Shown piece after piece: positions 45,116 through 54,084 of a DNA stretch of 64,000 bases. Location: contig NZ_JBBPCO010000006.1 in NCBI RefSeq assembly GCF_038070005.1, forward strand, positions 1 through 64,000, given 5' to 3'. The stretch comes from Thermithiobacillus plumbiphilus (GTDB taxonomy: Bacteria > Pseudomonadota > Gammaproteobacteria > Acidithiobacillales > Thermithiobacillaceae). The notes below the pieces were generated by a model. The model was not told the origin of the DNA. It searched no databases and saw only the letters and a list, made by a program, of their open reading frames with translations. Position 1 is the first letter of the stretch, and each line of letters starts with the position of its first letter. A program made the translations under genes and the position numbers.

Positions 45116-46024
45116 ATGAAGCGCATCAGCCTGCGTCAGTTGCGCACCTTCGAAGCCGTGGCCCGTTTGAAGAGCTTTTCGCGGGCCGCCGAGGAAATGC
45201 ACGTCACCCAGCCGACGGTCTCCAAGCAGATCCGGCTGCTCCACGAAGAAGTGGGGCTGCCGCTGCTGGAGCAGATCGGCAAGAAGATCTTCCTGACCGA
45301 GGCGGGCGAGGAACTCTATGCCACCTGCGCCGGCTGGCTGGAGACCTGGGGCCGCTTCGAGCAGAAGATCGCGGATTTGAAGGGCGTGAAGCAGGGCCGG
45401 CTGAGGATTGCGGCCGTCACCACCACCAAGTTCTTCATGCCGCGGATTCTCGGACCCTTTTGCGCGCAGTTTCCGGGCATCGACATCGCCCTGGAAGTGG
45501 TCAATCGGGATCGGGTGCTGGAGCGGCTTGGGCGCAATCAGGATGACCTTTATATCATGGGGGTGCCGCCGGAGACGCTCGACATCGAATGCGAGCCCTT
45601 CATGGAGAATCCGCTGGTGGTGCTGGCGCCGAAGTCCCATCCTCTGGCGCAACGGAAAGACATCCCCCTCGCCGAGCTGGGCAATGTGCCCTTCATCGTG
45701 CGGGAACACGGATCGGGCACGCGCCTGACCGTGGAACGCGTCTTTGAAGCGCAGAAAGTGCCGCTCAACATCCGCATGGAGCTTGGCAGCAATGAGGCAA
45801 TCAAGCAGGCGGTTGCCGGCGGCCTTGGACTGGCCGTGCTGTCCCAGAGCACGCTCAGCCTGGATCCCCAACATGAAGAAGTGGTCGCCCTCGACGTCCA
45901 GGGCTTCCCGATCCGGCGTTACTGGTACGTGGTGCGCCCACGCGGCAAGCAGCTATCGGTGGTGGCGCAGACCTTTCTTGATTTCCTGCGCGCGCACGTG
46001 CAACTGCTGGAGCCACGGCACTGA
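45116..46024 (+). CDS. CbbR-like LysR-type regulator
   Basis: A 302-residue LysR regulator. The N-terminal winged HTH (ISLRQLRTFEAVARLKSFSRAAEEMHV, QPTVSKQIRLLHEEVG) is followed by an effector-binding domain (about 90-295) with the CbbR-type HPLAQRKDIPLAELGNVPFIVRE and GSGTRLTVERVF segments. CbbR activates carbon-fixation genes in response to NADPH or metabolites. Its divergent position to dabBA suggests that it controls CO2 uptake. No RuBisCO gene is present in the window. Confidence 0.88.
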   Translation: MKRISLRQLRTFEAVARLKSFSRAAEEMHVTQPTVSKQIRLLHEEVGLPLLEQIGKKIFLTEAGEELYATCAGWLETWGRFEQKIADLKGVKQGRLRIAAVTTTKFFMPRILGPFCAQFPGIDIALEVVNRDRVLERLGRNQDDLYIMGVPPETLDIECEPFMENPLVVLAPKSHPLAQRKDIPLAELGNVPFIVREHGSGTRLTVERVFEAQKVPLNIRMELGSNEAIKQAVAGGLGLAVLSQSTLSLDPQHEEVVALDVQGFPIRRYWYVVRPRGKQLSVVAQTFLDFLRAHVQLLEPRH

Positions 46025-46036
46025 TTTCCACTTGCG

Positions 46037-47380
46037 CTAGCGCAAGGTCACCAGTTCCTCGGCGCTGGTCGGGTGGATCGCCAGGGTGTCGTCAAAGTCC
46101 CGCTTGGTGGCGCCCATCTGCATGGCGACGGCAAAGCCCTGCAGCATCTCGTCAGCCCCCTCGCCGATGATGTGGCAGCCCACCACCAACTCGTCGGGCC
46201 CGGCGGTGATGAGCTTCATGGCGGTCTTGCCCGGATGCGGGGCGAGCGCGTCCACCAGGGGCGTGAAGCGGGCCTGATAGACCTTGACGTCCTCATGACG
46301 GTGACGCGCCTGCGCCTCCGACAGGCCCACCGTGCCGATCGGTGGATGGCTGAAGACCACCGTGGGCACCAGATCGATCTGCAGACAGCGATCCGGCTGG
46401 CCGCCGAACAAGCGATCTGCCAGGCGCCGGCCGGCGGCAATGGCGACCGGGGTCAGGGCCGGGGCGGCGGTGACGTCGCCCACGGCATAGACGCCAGGAG
46501 CCCCGGTACTCTGGAAGGCATCGACATGGATGTGCCCCTGCGGGCTCAATGCCAATCCGGCATTTTCGACAGCAAGCCCCTGGGTATTGGGGCGCCGGCC
46601 CACCGCCCAGATCAAATGGTCGAAATGCGCCAGCTTCCTGCCATCCGCAAGCGTCAGGCTCAGGCCATCCGCCTGGCGTTCCACGGCGGCGGTCTGGGCC
46701 CGCGTGATGACGTCGATGCCCTCGGCACGCATGGCGATCATCAGTTCATCGCCGAGCATGGCGTCGAAGCCGCTCAGCACGCGCTCGCCACGCAGCAGTA
46801 ATGTCACCTCGCTGCCCAGTGCCCGCAGCACACCGGCGAGTTCGACGGCGATATAACCACTGCCGGCCACCACCACGCGCCGCGGCTGTTCGGTCAGTGC
46901 AAAGAAGCCGTCGGAATCGATGCCAAGTTCAGCACCCGGAACGTCCGGGCGCACGGGATGGCTGCCGGTGGCAATCAGGACATGGGTGCCGCTGATGTGT
47001 TCACCATTGACCTCCACAGTGCGGGCATCGACGAAACGGGCATAGCCCTCGACGCGCTCGACACCATTACTGTCGAGCTTGCCGGCATAGATACCGTTGA
47101 GCCGGCGGATATAGGCCTCGCGGGCGCTGACCAGCGCGGTCCAGTCGACCCGGTTGCCACCGACATGGGTGCCACTGGCCCAGGCCTGGGATAAACGATG
47201 CTGCAGGTGGGCGGCATTCCACATGATCTTTTTCGGCACGCAGCCGACGTTCACGCAGGTGCCGCCCAGGCGACCGCCCTCGATCAGCACTACCCCGACG
47301 CCGTAACTGGCGGCGCGATTGGCGGCGGCAATGCCGCCGCTGCCGCCGCCGATGACCACAAAGTCATAGTGTCTGCTCAT
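46037..47380 (-). CDS. gor: Glutathione-disulfide reductase
   Basis: A 447-residue flavoprotein disulfide reductase. N-terminal FAD motif ([17 protein letters not shown]), redox-active Cys42 and Cys47 ([13 protein letters not shown]), NAD(P)H-binding motif [14 protein letters not shown] followed by Arg-containing LLLRGERVL (an NADPH-type feature), and C-terminal active-site HPTSAEE. It regenerates glutathione, the reductant used by the neighbouring peroxiredoxin-glutaredoxin fusion, 35 bases upstream on the same strand. Confidence 0.92.
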   Translation of the reverse strand: MSRHYDFVVIGGGSGGIAAANRAASYGVGVVLIEGGRLGGTCVNVGCVPKKIMWNAAHLQHRLSQAWASGTHVGGNRVDWTALVSAREAYIRRLNGIYAGKLDSNGVERVEGYARFVDARTVEVNGEHISGTHVLIATGSHPVRPDVPGAELGIDSDGFFALTEQPRRVVVAGSGYIAVELAGVLRALGSEVTLLLRGERVLSGFDAMLGDELMIAMRAEGIDVITRAQTAAVERQADGLSLTLADGRKLAHFDHLIWAVGRRPNTQGLAVENAGLALSPQGHIHVDAFQSTGAPGVYAVGDVTAAPALTPVAIAAGRRLADRLFGGQPDRCLQIDLVPTVVFSHPPIGTVGLSEAQARHRHEDVKVYQARFTPLVDALAPHPGKTAMKLITAGPDELVVGCHIIGEGADEMLQGFAVAMQMGATKRDFDDTLAIHPTSAEELVTLR

Positions 47381-47415
47381 GTCTGCTCTCCAGGCCAGGT
47401 GCAGCCGGCCTTTGC

Positions 47416-48153
47416 TCAGCCCTGCCGGGCGAAGTACTGCTCCAGATCGTCCGACCCGCCGATGTAACGCCCGCCGATGTAGATCTGCGGCACGGTGGAT
47501 TTCCCGGTCGCGGCACGCACGGCACGGCTGGAGACATCGCGCCCGACCACGGCCTCTTCATAGTTCATGCCGCGCTGTTCGAGCAGGGTCTTGGCGCGGG
47601 CGCAGTGCGGGCAGCCGGCCTTCGAGAACAGGAAGACGAACTCGGGCTTTTTCGCCCGCGGGTTGATGTAGTCGAGCATGGTATCGGCGTCCGAGACCTC
47701 GAAGGGGTCGCCGGCCACAAAGGGCTCGATGAACATCTTCTCGACCACGCCATCTTTCACCAGCATCGAGTAGCGCCAGGAGCGATCGCCGAAACCGAGA
47801 TCCGACTTGTCCACCAGCATGCCCATGCCGGCCGTGAAGTCCCCGTTGCCATCGGGCAGGAAGGTGACATTCTCGGCCTTCTGATCCTTCTGCCACTCAT
47901 TCATGACGAAGGTATCGTTGACCGACACGCAGATGATCTCGTCCACGCCATTGTCCCAGAATGCCGGGGCGAGCTCGTTGAAGCGCGGGACATGGCTCGA
48001 TGAGCAGGTCGGGGTGAAGGCGCCAGGCAGGCCGAACACCACCACCGTGCGGCCATTGAAGATCTCGTCGGTGCTGCGGTCCACCCACTCGTTGTTCTCG
48101 CGGATATGAAAAATAACGTCCGGTACGCGCTGTCCTTCATGGCTTTGCAACAT
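47416..48153 (-). CDS. Peroxiredoxin-glutaredoxin fusion (Prx5-type)
   Basis: A 245-residue hybrid. Residues 1-165 form a Prx5-type peroxiredoxin with peroxidatic Cys50 ([16 protein letters not shown]). Residues 170-245 form a glutaredoxin with the site Cys181-Pro-His-Cys184. The enzyme reduces peroxides with glutathione, as in Haemophilus and Vibrio hybrids. It is divergent from oxyR and upstream of gor, a logical peroxide-response unit. Confidence 0.93.
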   Translation of the reverse strand: MLQSHEGQRVPDVIFHIRENNEWVDRSTDEIFNGRTVVVFGLPGAFTPTCSSSHVPRFNELAPAFWDNGVDEIICVSVNDTFVMNEWQKDQKAENVTFLPDGNGDFTAGMGMLVDKSDLGFGDRSWRYSMLVKDGVVEKMFIEPFVAGDPFEVSDADTMLDYINPRAKKPEFVFLFSKAGCPHCARAKTLLEQRGMNYEEAVVGRDVSSRAVRAATGKSTVPQIYIGGRYIGGSDDLEQYFARQG

Positions 48154-48219
48154 GCTGATTCTCCTTGCGGGTATGGGGCCGGGCTGGCCCGATGGAGTAA
48201 TCCTACGGGATCTGGCCTG

Positions 48220-48265
48220 ATAGGTGAAATTGATAATTCAAAATGGCATCATAGGGTGAGACTAT
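48220..48265 (-). promoter_or_regulatory. OxyR operator region
   Basis: In the 128-base divergent gap, ATAGGGTGAGACTAT (48251-48265) has the ATAG-N7-CTAT form of an OxyR half-site and a second ATAG lies at 48220-48223. OxyR binds four such elements in tandem. It would control both the peroxiredoxin gene and oxyR. Confidence 0.5.
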
Positions 48266-48281
48266 TTCGAAAGGAGGGCAG

Positions 48282-49202
48282 ATGACCCTGACGGAACTTC
48301 GTTATATCGTAGCCCTGGCACGGGAACGGCACTTCGGACGCGCGGCGGAGGCCAGCTTCGTCAGCCAGCCCACCCTGAGCGTGGCCATCAGGAAGCTGGA
48401 GGACGAACTGGGGGTTTCGATGTTCGAACGCCGGCCCAATGAGGTGGCGCTCACGCCCATTGGCGAGCGGATCGTGGCGCAGGCGGTGCGGGTGCTGGAG
48501 GAGGTGCGCGTTCTCAAGGAGCTGGCCCGCGACGGCGAGGACCCGCTGGCAGCCCCGCTGCGTCTGGGCGCGATCTATACCATCGGGCCCTATCTCTTTC
48601 CGACCCTGATCCCGGCATTGAGAGGACTGGCGCCGCAGATGCCGCTGCTGGTGGAGGAAAACCTCACGGTGGTGCTGGCGGAACGGCTCAAGCAGGGACA
48701 GCTCGACGCCATCATCGTCTCCGAGCCCTTTCAGGAGCCCGGCATCATCACCTTGGCACTGTATGACGAGCCTTTCGTGGTGGCCCTGCCGCCGGAACAT
48801 CCCTGGACAGCGCAAGCCACTATCGCGTCCGAGCGTCTGGCCGAGGAAACGGCCTTGCTGCTCAGTACCGGCAACTGCTTTCGGGATCAGGTATTGAAGG
48901 CCTGCCCGGATCTGAACCGCGGCGGCAGCGGCGAACTGCAAAGGACGCTTGAGGGCAGTTCGCTGGAAACCATTCGCTACATGGTGGCCACCGGCGTCGG
49001 CATCACGGTGCTGCCCTGCAGCGCCGCCCAGCGCACTGGGCAGGGCGAGATGGTCACGACCCGACCCTTTGCCGCGCCCCTCCCCAAACGCCGCATCGTA
49101 CTCGCCTGGCGCAGCCAGTTCCCGCGCCAGCAGGCCATCGAAATCCTGCAGAAGGCCATCCGCGCCTGCCCGCTGGACTGCGTGGACTGGGTGGGGGCGT
49201 GA
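48282..49202 (+). CDS. oxyR: Peroxide-sensing regulator OxyR
   Basis: A 306-residue LysR-type regulator. N-terminal HTH (TLTELRYIVALARERHFGRAAEASFVSQPTLSVAIRKLEDELG). Regulatory-domain cysteines fall at 199 and 208 (GNCFRDQVLKACPDL), exactly the positions of the redox pair that forms the activating disulfide in E. coli OxyR. It controls peroxide-defence genes, here probably the divergent peroxiredoxin-glutaredoxin gene. Confidence 0.93.
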   Translation: MTLTELRYIVALARERHFGRAAEASFVSQPTLSVAIRKLEDELGVSMFERRPNEVALTPIGERIVAQAVRVLEEVRVLKELARDGEDPLAAPLRLGAIYTIGPYLFPTLIPALRGLAPQMPLLVEENLTVVLAERLKQGQLDAIIVSEPFQEPGIITLALYDEPFVVALPPEHPWTAQATIASERLAEETALLLSTGNCFRDQVLKACPDLNRGGSGELQRTLEGSSLETIRYMVATGVGITVLPCSAAQRTGQGEMVTTRPFAAPLPKRRIVLAWRSQFPRQQAIEILQKAIRACPLDCVDWVGA

Positions 49203-49267
49203 GAATGCTCGTTTTCTGAGATAAACGCCTGCTATATTGGAATAAAAGATAACAACCGGAGGCCGCC

Positions 49268-49597
49268 ATGGACCCTATCACTGCGCAGGCAACGCGTATT
49301 TTCCTGGAGAAGGTCAGGACACGCTATTCCGTGGCCGGGGCCTTTCTGTTTGGCAGCAGGGCGCGAGGCGACTTCCGACCGGATAGCGATCTGGATATTG
49401 CCGTGCTCTTGCAGGGAGCGCGTACATCTCGAGTGGATGCAGCGCTGGAGATGGCCGATCTTGCTTTCGATGTGCTGATGGATACCGGCATTCTGATCGA
49501 GGCCTTCCCACTCTGGGAAACAGAATGGGAGCATCCCGAACAGTTCAACAATCCCGCCTTGATCGAGAACATCCGCCGGGAAGGCCTCCGCCTGTGA
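49268..49597 (+). CDS. MNT-type nucleotidyltransferase (MntA-like antitoxin)
   Basis: A 109-residue minimal nucleotidyltransferase with the GSRARGDFRPDSDLDIAVLL signature. The catalytic Asp pair DxD is intact. In MNT/HEPN modules this protein adenylates and silences the HEPN RNase toxin. GTG of the next frame overlaps its stop by GTGA, as usual for such pairs. Its HEPN partner has been internally deleted (49594-49746), so this is an orphan antitoxin. Confidence 0.85.
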   Translation: MDPITAQATRIFLEKVRTRYSVAGAFLFGSRARGDFRPDSDLDIAVLLQGARTSRVDAALEMADLAFDVLMDTGILIEAFPLWETEWEHPEQFNNPALIENIRREGLRL

Positions 49598-49746
49598 GCC
49601 CACAAACCTACATGGCCAAAGCGGCTCGCGCCCTGATCTCTGCAAGAATCCTGCTGGATAGCGGGGATACCGACGCCTCCTGGCAGATTACACCGGCGAA
49701 GATGTCTCGCCTGAAAAAGCCCGCCGAAGCGGGCTTTTTAAGGTGA
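49594..49746 (+). pseudogene. HEPN-domain toxin, internal deletion
   Basis: Starts GTG at 49594 and reads SPQTYMAKAARALISARILLDSGDTDAS, a typical HEPN first helix. The sequence then jumps to what, in another frame, reads ADYTGEDVSPEKA (49684-49722), like the C-terminal end of HEPN proteins. About 90-100 central codons, including the RX4-6H catalytic motif, are missing. The in-frame stop falls within the terminator. Confidence 0.65.
49715..49739. terminator. Bidirectional terminator between MNT/HEPN and actP
   Basis: GCCCGC (49719-49724) pairs with GCGGGC (49729-49734) around CGAA, with A-run before and T-run after, so it can end transcription on both strands. It serves actP on the minus strand and the MNT gene on the plus strand. 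Confidence 0.88.
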
Positions 49747-49750
49747 TCCG

Positions 49751-51628
49751 CTACTCCGCGTGTATGCCCGTGTTCTGGCGCACGTAAAGCTCATCCCACA
49801 TCTCCTCAGCGCGCTTGTCGCGGTACAGCAGCGAACCGATGAATGCGGCGAGAAAGCCGAGCGGAATCGAGACGATGCCCGGATTCTTCAGCTCGAATAA
49901 GGGCTTTTCCAATCCCATCAGGCTGCTGCGCTTATCGCCGACCTTGGCGATATCCTCCTCCGCCTTTTTCACATCGGCATCCAGCCTGGCCAGATCAGCC
50001 TGCGCCTTCGCAGCAGCAGCGGGATCGGCGAGCTGGGCCTGCAGGGCGGCGCGCCTGGCGGGCGCCTCGGCCACCACCTTCTCGGCATCGGCCTTGACCT
50101 TGAGCGGATAGGTCATGTTCGGCGAGACCAGCACCAGCACGATGGCAGCAGTAGCACCCACCAGCATGCCGGCGATCACGCCACCGGTATTGAAGCGCTT
50201 CCAGTGCAGGGTCAGCAGCAGCACCGGCAGATTGGCCGAGGCCGCCACGGCAAAGGCCAGGCCCACCAGATGCGCGACGTTCTGACCCTTGGCAGCGATG
50301 CCGATGACGATGGCGAGAATGCCGACCAGCACGGTGGCCACGCGCGCGGCCCTGACTTGCTCCTTGGCGCTGGCGTGCTCGCCCTTGATCACACCTACGT
50401 AAAGATCATGCGCCATGGCCGAGGCTGCCGCCAGCACCAGGCCCGCGACCACCGCGACGATGGTGGCGAAGGCCACCGCCGCGACGAAGGCCAGGAAGAA
50501 GTTGCCAAGCATGGACTCCGGCCCGCCACCGACATACTGGGCGAGCAGCGGGGCTGCCATGTTGCCGCCCTTGTCGATGCCGATGATGGCCGCAGGCCCG
50601 ACGTTCAGCGCCGCACCAAGGCCCAGGAACAGCGTCATGACATAGAAGCCGCCGATGAGGATCATGGCCCAGATCACCGAGGTCCGCGCCGCCCGGGCGG
50701 TGGGCACGGTGTAAAAGCGCATCAGGATATGCGGCAGGCCGGCGGTGCCGAACACCAGCGCCATTCCGAGCGATAGCTGGTCGATGGGATTCTTGAGGAA
50801 GAGGCCCGGCTCCAGGAAGCGCTGCCCCAGTTCCTCCGGGCTCATGCCCGCCGCCTTGTCGCCCAGCAGCTTCGCCACGTGATTCTGGATGTTCGGATCA
50901 TTCACAACGGCATTCAGGAATCCCGGCAGGCTGAAGCCGTACTTGCCCCAGACCACCAGCACCAGGATGAAGGAGGCGATGATGAGGATGACGGCCTTGA
51001 TGATCTGCACCCAGGTGGTCGCCAGCATGCCGCCAAATACCACGTAGGCGAGCATCACGATGCCGACGATGATCACCGAGGTCTCGTAGGGAATGCCGAT
51101 CAGGAGCTTGATCAGGGAACCCGCGCCAACCATCTGCGCGGTGAGATAGAAGGTCGAGACGATGATGGTCGAAAGCGCCGCCACGGTGCGGACCTTCTTT
51201 GGCTCGCTGCGAAAGGCGAGGATGTCAGCCATGGTGTACTTGCCGGTATTGCGGCAGGGCTCGGCAATCAGCAGCAGCACCGTGATATAGGCCATCAGAA
51301 AGCCCACCGAGTACATGAAGCCGTCATAGCCGTAAAGCGCGATCAGACCGGCAATGCCCAGAAAGGAGGCCGCCGACAGATAATCCCCAGCGATGGCGAG
51401 CCCGTTCTGGAAGCCGGTGATCGAGCGGCCTGCGGCATAGAACTCGGCGGTGCTGTGGGTGCGCCTGGCCGCCCAGTAGGTGATCATCAGGGTGATGCCG
51501 ACGATCACGGCAAAGAGGCTCAGGGTCAGGGTCTTGTGGGTGTTGACGCTGGCGTCCTGGGCCCAGACGGGCAGGCTGGCAGACAGCCCCAGCAGGCCCA
51601 GGGCCGCGGATGGAATCGAGGGCTTCAT
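49751..51628 (-). CDS. actP: ActP-type acetate/cation symporter
   Basis: A 625-residue sodium:solute symporter. N-terminal signal-like segment, then about 13 membrane segments. Typical motifs are HSTAEFYAAGRSITGFQNGLAIAGDYLSAASFLG and ATTWVQIIKAVILI. Between the last segments lies a 60-residue Ala/Lys/Glu-rich coiled-coil-like insertion (about 520-585) absent from E. coli ActP; it is a known variant in some beta/gammaproteobacteria. The protein takes up acetate and perhaps other small monocarboxylates. It follows the DUF485 gene, its usual partner. Confidence 0.9.
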   Translation of the reverse strand: MKPSIPSAALGLLGLSASLPVWAQDASVNTHKTLTLSLFAVIVGITLMITYWAARRTHSTAEFYAAGRSITGFQNGLAIAGDYLSAASFLGIAGLIALYGYDGFMYSVGFLMAYITVLLLIAEPCRNTGKYTMADILAFRSEPKKVRTVAALSTIIVSTFYLTAQMVGAGSLIKLLIGIPYETSVIIVGIVMLAYVVFGGMLATTWVQIIKAVILIIASFILVLVVWGKYGFSLPGFLNAVVNDPNIQNHVAKLLGDKAAGMSPEELGQRFLEPGLFLKNPIDQLSLGMALVFGTAGLPHILMRFYTVPTARAARTSVIWAMILIGGFYVMTLFLGLGAALNVGPAAIIGIDKGGNMAAPLLAQYVGGGPESMLGNFFLAFVAAVAFATIVAVVAGLVLAAASAMAHDLYVGVIKGEHASAKEQVRAARVATVLVGILAIVIGIAAKGQNVAHLVGLAFAVAASANLPVLLLTLHWKRFNTGGVIAGMLVGATAAIVLVLVSPNMTYPLKVKADAEKVVAEAPARRAALQAQLADPAAAAKAQADLARLDADVKKAEEDIAKVGDKRSSLMGLEKPLFELKNPGIVSIPLGFLAAFIGSLLYRDKRAEEMWDELYVRQNTGIHAE

Positions 51629-51630
51629 GC

Positions 51631-51987
51631 TCAGGCTCCGAATTTGTGGCTGTCTTTGGCGATGTCCTGCGCCAGGGGATCGAAATCACGTCCGGCCTTG
51701 CGCGAGTACAGCGCGGCGATGAACCAGGCCACCACGAACTGCGACAGCGCGAACAACAGGCCCACATTCACCGGACCCCAGACCTGGCGGTTGAAGATGC
51801 CGGGGAAGTAGGCCGCGCCGATGGGCAGTAGGAAATAGTAGACCACAGCGGCAATCATCCAGCCCCAGAGAAAGACGTTCTTTTTCCGGTGCAAGGCACG
51901 AAAGCGCGGATCTGCCTCGATGGCCGCCCAGTTCAGGCGGGCCTTTTGCGTGCCGGCAGCGCCGGACTTGGGTTTGGCTGAAGCCAC
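51631..51987 (-). CDS. DUF485 membrane protein (YjcH-like)
   Basis: A 118-residue protein with two membrane segments (about 38-60 and 72-95) and the DUF485 pattern RFRALHRKKNVFLWGWMIAAVVYYF. It is regularly encoded before actP and probably acts as a small subunit or regulator of the symporter. It has 2 bases between its stop and actP, so the two are co-translated. Confidence 0.88.
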   Translation of the reverse strand: MASAKPKSGAAGTQKARLNWAAIEADPRFRALHRKKNVFLWGWMIAAVVYYFLLPIGAAYFPGIFNRQVWGPVNVGLLFALSQFVVAWFIAALYSRKAGRDFDPLAQDIAKDSHKFGA

Positions 51988-51996
51988 TGGATCTCC

Positions 51997-53151
51997 TTAA
52001 TAGAGGAATTGTGCCTGCAGGCGGAAGGCATCCTTCTCCTCGCCATCGGCGCCGATGCGGTCATGCAGGGCATAATCGACCTTGAGGTTGGCATTGTGCC
52101 CCTTGATCAGATAGTTCATGCCCAGATGATAGGTGTCGAGCTTGCGTCCGGCATCGGGGTCCTGATGCTCCCAGCGCAGCACCGGCTGCCAGTGCGGGGT
52201 GACGAGATAACCGGCCTGGGCGAAGGCTGTGTTGCCGCTGAAATCACCAGCGGCGTGCTCCCAGTCGAACCAGGCGGCCGAGGCGGAGATGGCCTGGCCA
52301 TTGCCCAGCGGCTGTTCAAGCTGGCCGTCCACCTCCCAGGCGCGATAGTCCTGGCGGCTGGCCAGCGTGGTGACACTGGGCGAGACAGACGTGTCGGTCG
52401 TATAGACTGGCGTGGCATCGTCCTGCATGTCGAAGCCCACTCCGAGCGAGCGGATGGTCTGTTTGCCGAAGTTGCTGTTGCTGTAGAACCAGCCGGGTTG
52501 GGCCTCGGCGAGGTTGAGCATCACATGCCCGGTGTAGCGCAGGTGATCGTCGGGATTGATAGCGTTGTCCCGCTGGCCGGTGAAGACGCCCACCCGGTAA
52601 TCGATGAGGTTGTTGAGCAGCAGGCCGCGCGCCTCGACGCCATTGTCGCGCCAGGCAGCCAGCGGCTCGGAGAAGGTCGGAATCTTGATGGCATTGAGAT
52701 TATAGTCCAGCCCCAGCAGCGCCGTGGCGCTCTGTTTGTTCTCATAGGAGAAAGGCAGCAGGATGCGGCCGACCTCGAATTTCAGGGCGGGAACGAGGTT
52801 GAAATCGACGAAGGCGTCATTGAGGATGAGCTTTTCCTGCGGTGCCGGCTGGCCAAAATCGGCACTCTTGCCGGCATTGGGAATGTCGGTATCAAAGAGG
52901 AACTGCACATTCTTATGCACCGAGCCCTGCATCAGCAGGCGGAAACGGCGCACGAAGGCACCATTGGACCACTGATCGCCATTGGTCCCGGCATTGTCCT
53001 GCTTGGCCTCGAACTGGAACTGCCCGAGCACGCCTACCTGGGCCCAGGTGTTTTCATCGACAGCCAGTTTAGGGCTCCAGGCCAGGGCGGGCGTGGCACA
53101 GGACAGGACAATGCCGGCGGCCAGGGCCGGCAGCAGGATCTTGAGATACAT
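51997..53151 (-). CDS. Outer-membrane porin
   Basis: A 384-residue porin. Signal peptide of about 24 residues (cleaved near CATPALA). The rest is alternating beta-strands with aromatic girdles, ending FRLQAQFLY with a C-terminal aromatic residue, as in 16-stranded porins of the OprO/OprP (phosphate-selective) type. Its position in the DUF485-actP operon suggests carboxylate permeation rather than phosphate, which is inference. Confidence 0.82.
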   Translation of the reverse strand: MYLKILLPALAAGIVLSCATPALAWSPKLAVDENTWAQVGVLGQFQFEAKQDNAGTNGDQWSNGAFVRRFRLLMQGSVHKNVQFLFDTDIPNAGKSADFGQPAPQEKLILNDAFVDFNLVPALKFEVGRILLPFSYENKQSATALLGLDYNLNAIKIPTFSEPLAAWRDNGVEARGLLLNNLIDYRVGVFTGQRDNAINPDDHLRYTGHVMLNLAEAQPGWFYSNSNFGKQTIRSLGVGFDMQDDATPVYTTDTSVSPSVTTLASRQDYRAWEVDGQLEQPLGNGQAISASAAWFDWEHAAGDFSGNTAFAQAGYLVTPHWQPVLRWEHQDPDAGRKLDTYHLGMNYLIKGHNANLKVDYALHDRIGADGEEKDAFRLQAQFLY

Positions 53152-53185
53152 GATCTCTCCTCAGCTTGTAAGGATGCGTACAGGA

Positions 53186-53216
53186 ATTATAGTTCGCTTG
53201 CCAGCAAAATGTGCAA
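53186..53216 (-). promoter_or_regulatory. Putative sigma-70 promoter of porin-DUF485-actP
   Basis: On the minus strand TTGCAC (53216-53211) and TATAAT (53191-53186) are 19 bases apart, with the start codon 35 bases further on. The -10 is perfect but the spacing is long. Confidence 0.4.
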
Positions 53217-53295
53217 TAACATAGCTGGATCAGGAGATTTGGCAAGCGGTGTTTTGAGGAAATCTGTTGCTGGCCTGGTGGGGAAAGCGGTGGTC

Positions 53296-54084
53296 TCAAC
53301 CCTGCCCGGCGATACCCAGAAAGGGTGCGATGACGCGGAACAGCTCCAGCGGCGCGGCGTAGTTGAGCACATGCCCATAGCCGGGCACGACCCGCAATTG
53401 TCCCTGTGGCAGCAGGCGGGTGACCTCCTTCGCCCATGTCCCCGGCACCAATGGATCCCTGGCGCCAATGACGACCAGAGTCGGCACATCCACCAGCGGC
53501 AGGCGCTCCTCGATCCGATCCGCCAGCACGATGCGCACCGTAGCAAGCGCGCGGGAGATCCCGGCCGCGGCGTAGTCTTTCAGGCTGATCAAGGCAAGCC
53601 CAGGCGGCTCCTTGGCACTGTCTTGCATTAATCGCCACCATTGGCGACCAAGACTGCGGGCCTGCGGGTCCACGGTCGGGGCCTGCAAAATCAGCCGGTC
53701 CACGCGCTCGGGATGGCGAATGGCGAATTCGGTCAGGATCTGGCAGCCAAAGGAATTACCAAGGAAGTGCGCCTTTTCCAGCCTGATGGCATCCATCCAG
53801 CGGACCAAGGCATCGGCCAGTTGCGGCACATCCAGTACCGGCCAGGGCTTGTAGCTCCTGCCAAAGCCCGGCAGGTCTGGTGCGAAGACCCGACAGTGCG
53901 GGGCCAGATACTCGCCGATGGGCAGCATGTAAGCGCTGGAAACCACCAGGCCATGGACCAGCACGATGCTCGGGCTGTCCGGCGGCGGCAGGCTGCTGTT
54001 GCTGCGATAAAACAGCGTACCACCGGGCAACTGGATCCAGTTCTCGCCCAGTGGCGCGGTGCTCAGGCCCGGTTTGTCCCCCAT
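53296..54084 (-). CDS. Alpha/beta-hydrolase
   Basis: A 262-residue hydrolase. The oxyanion region is LVHGLVVSSAYM. The nucleophile elbow GNSFGCQ gives Ser as the nucleophile, Asp lies in IGARDPLVPG, and His in GYGHVLNYAAP. Similar enzymes include esterases and meta-cleavage hydrolases; the substrate is not known. The start codon overlaps the SDR stop (TAATG), indicating an operon with the SDR gene. Confidence 0.8.
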   Translation of the reverse strand: MGDKPGLSTAPLGENWIQLPGGTLFYRSNSSLPPPDSPSIVLVHGLVVSSAYMLPIGEYLAPHCRVFAPDLPGFGRSYKPWPVLDVPQLADALVRWMDAIRLEKAHFLGNSFGCQILTEFAIRHPERVDRLILQAPTVDPQARSLGRQWWRLMQDSAKEPPGLALISLKDYAAAGISRALATVRIVLADRIEERLPLVDVPTLVVIGARDPLVPGTWAKEVTRLLPQGQLRVVPGYGHVLNYAAPLELFRVIAPFLGIAGQG

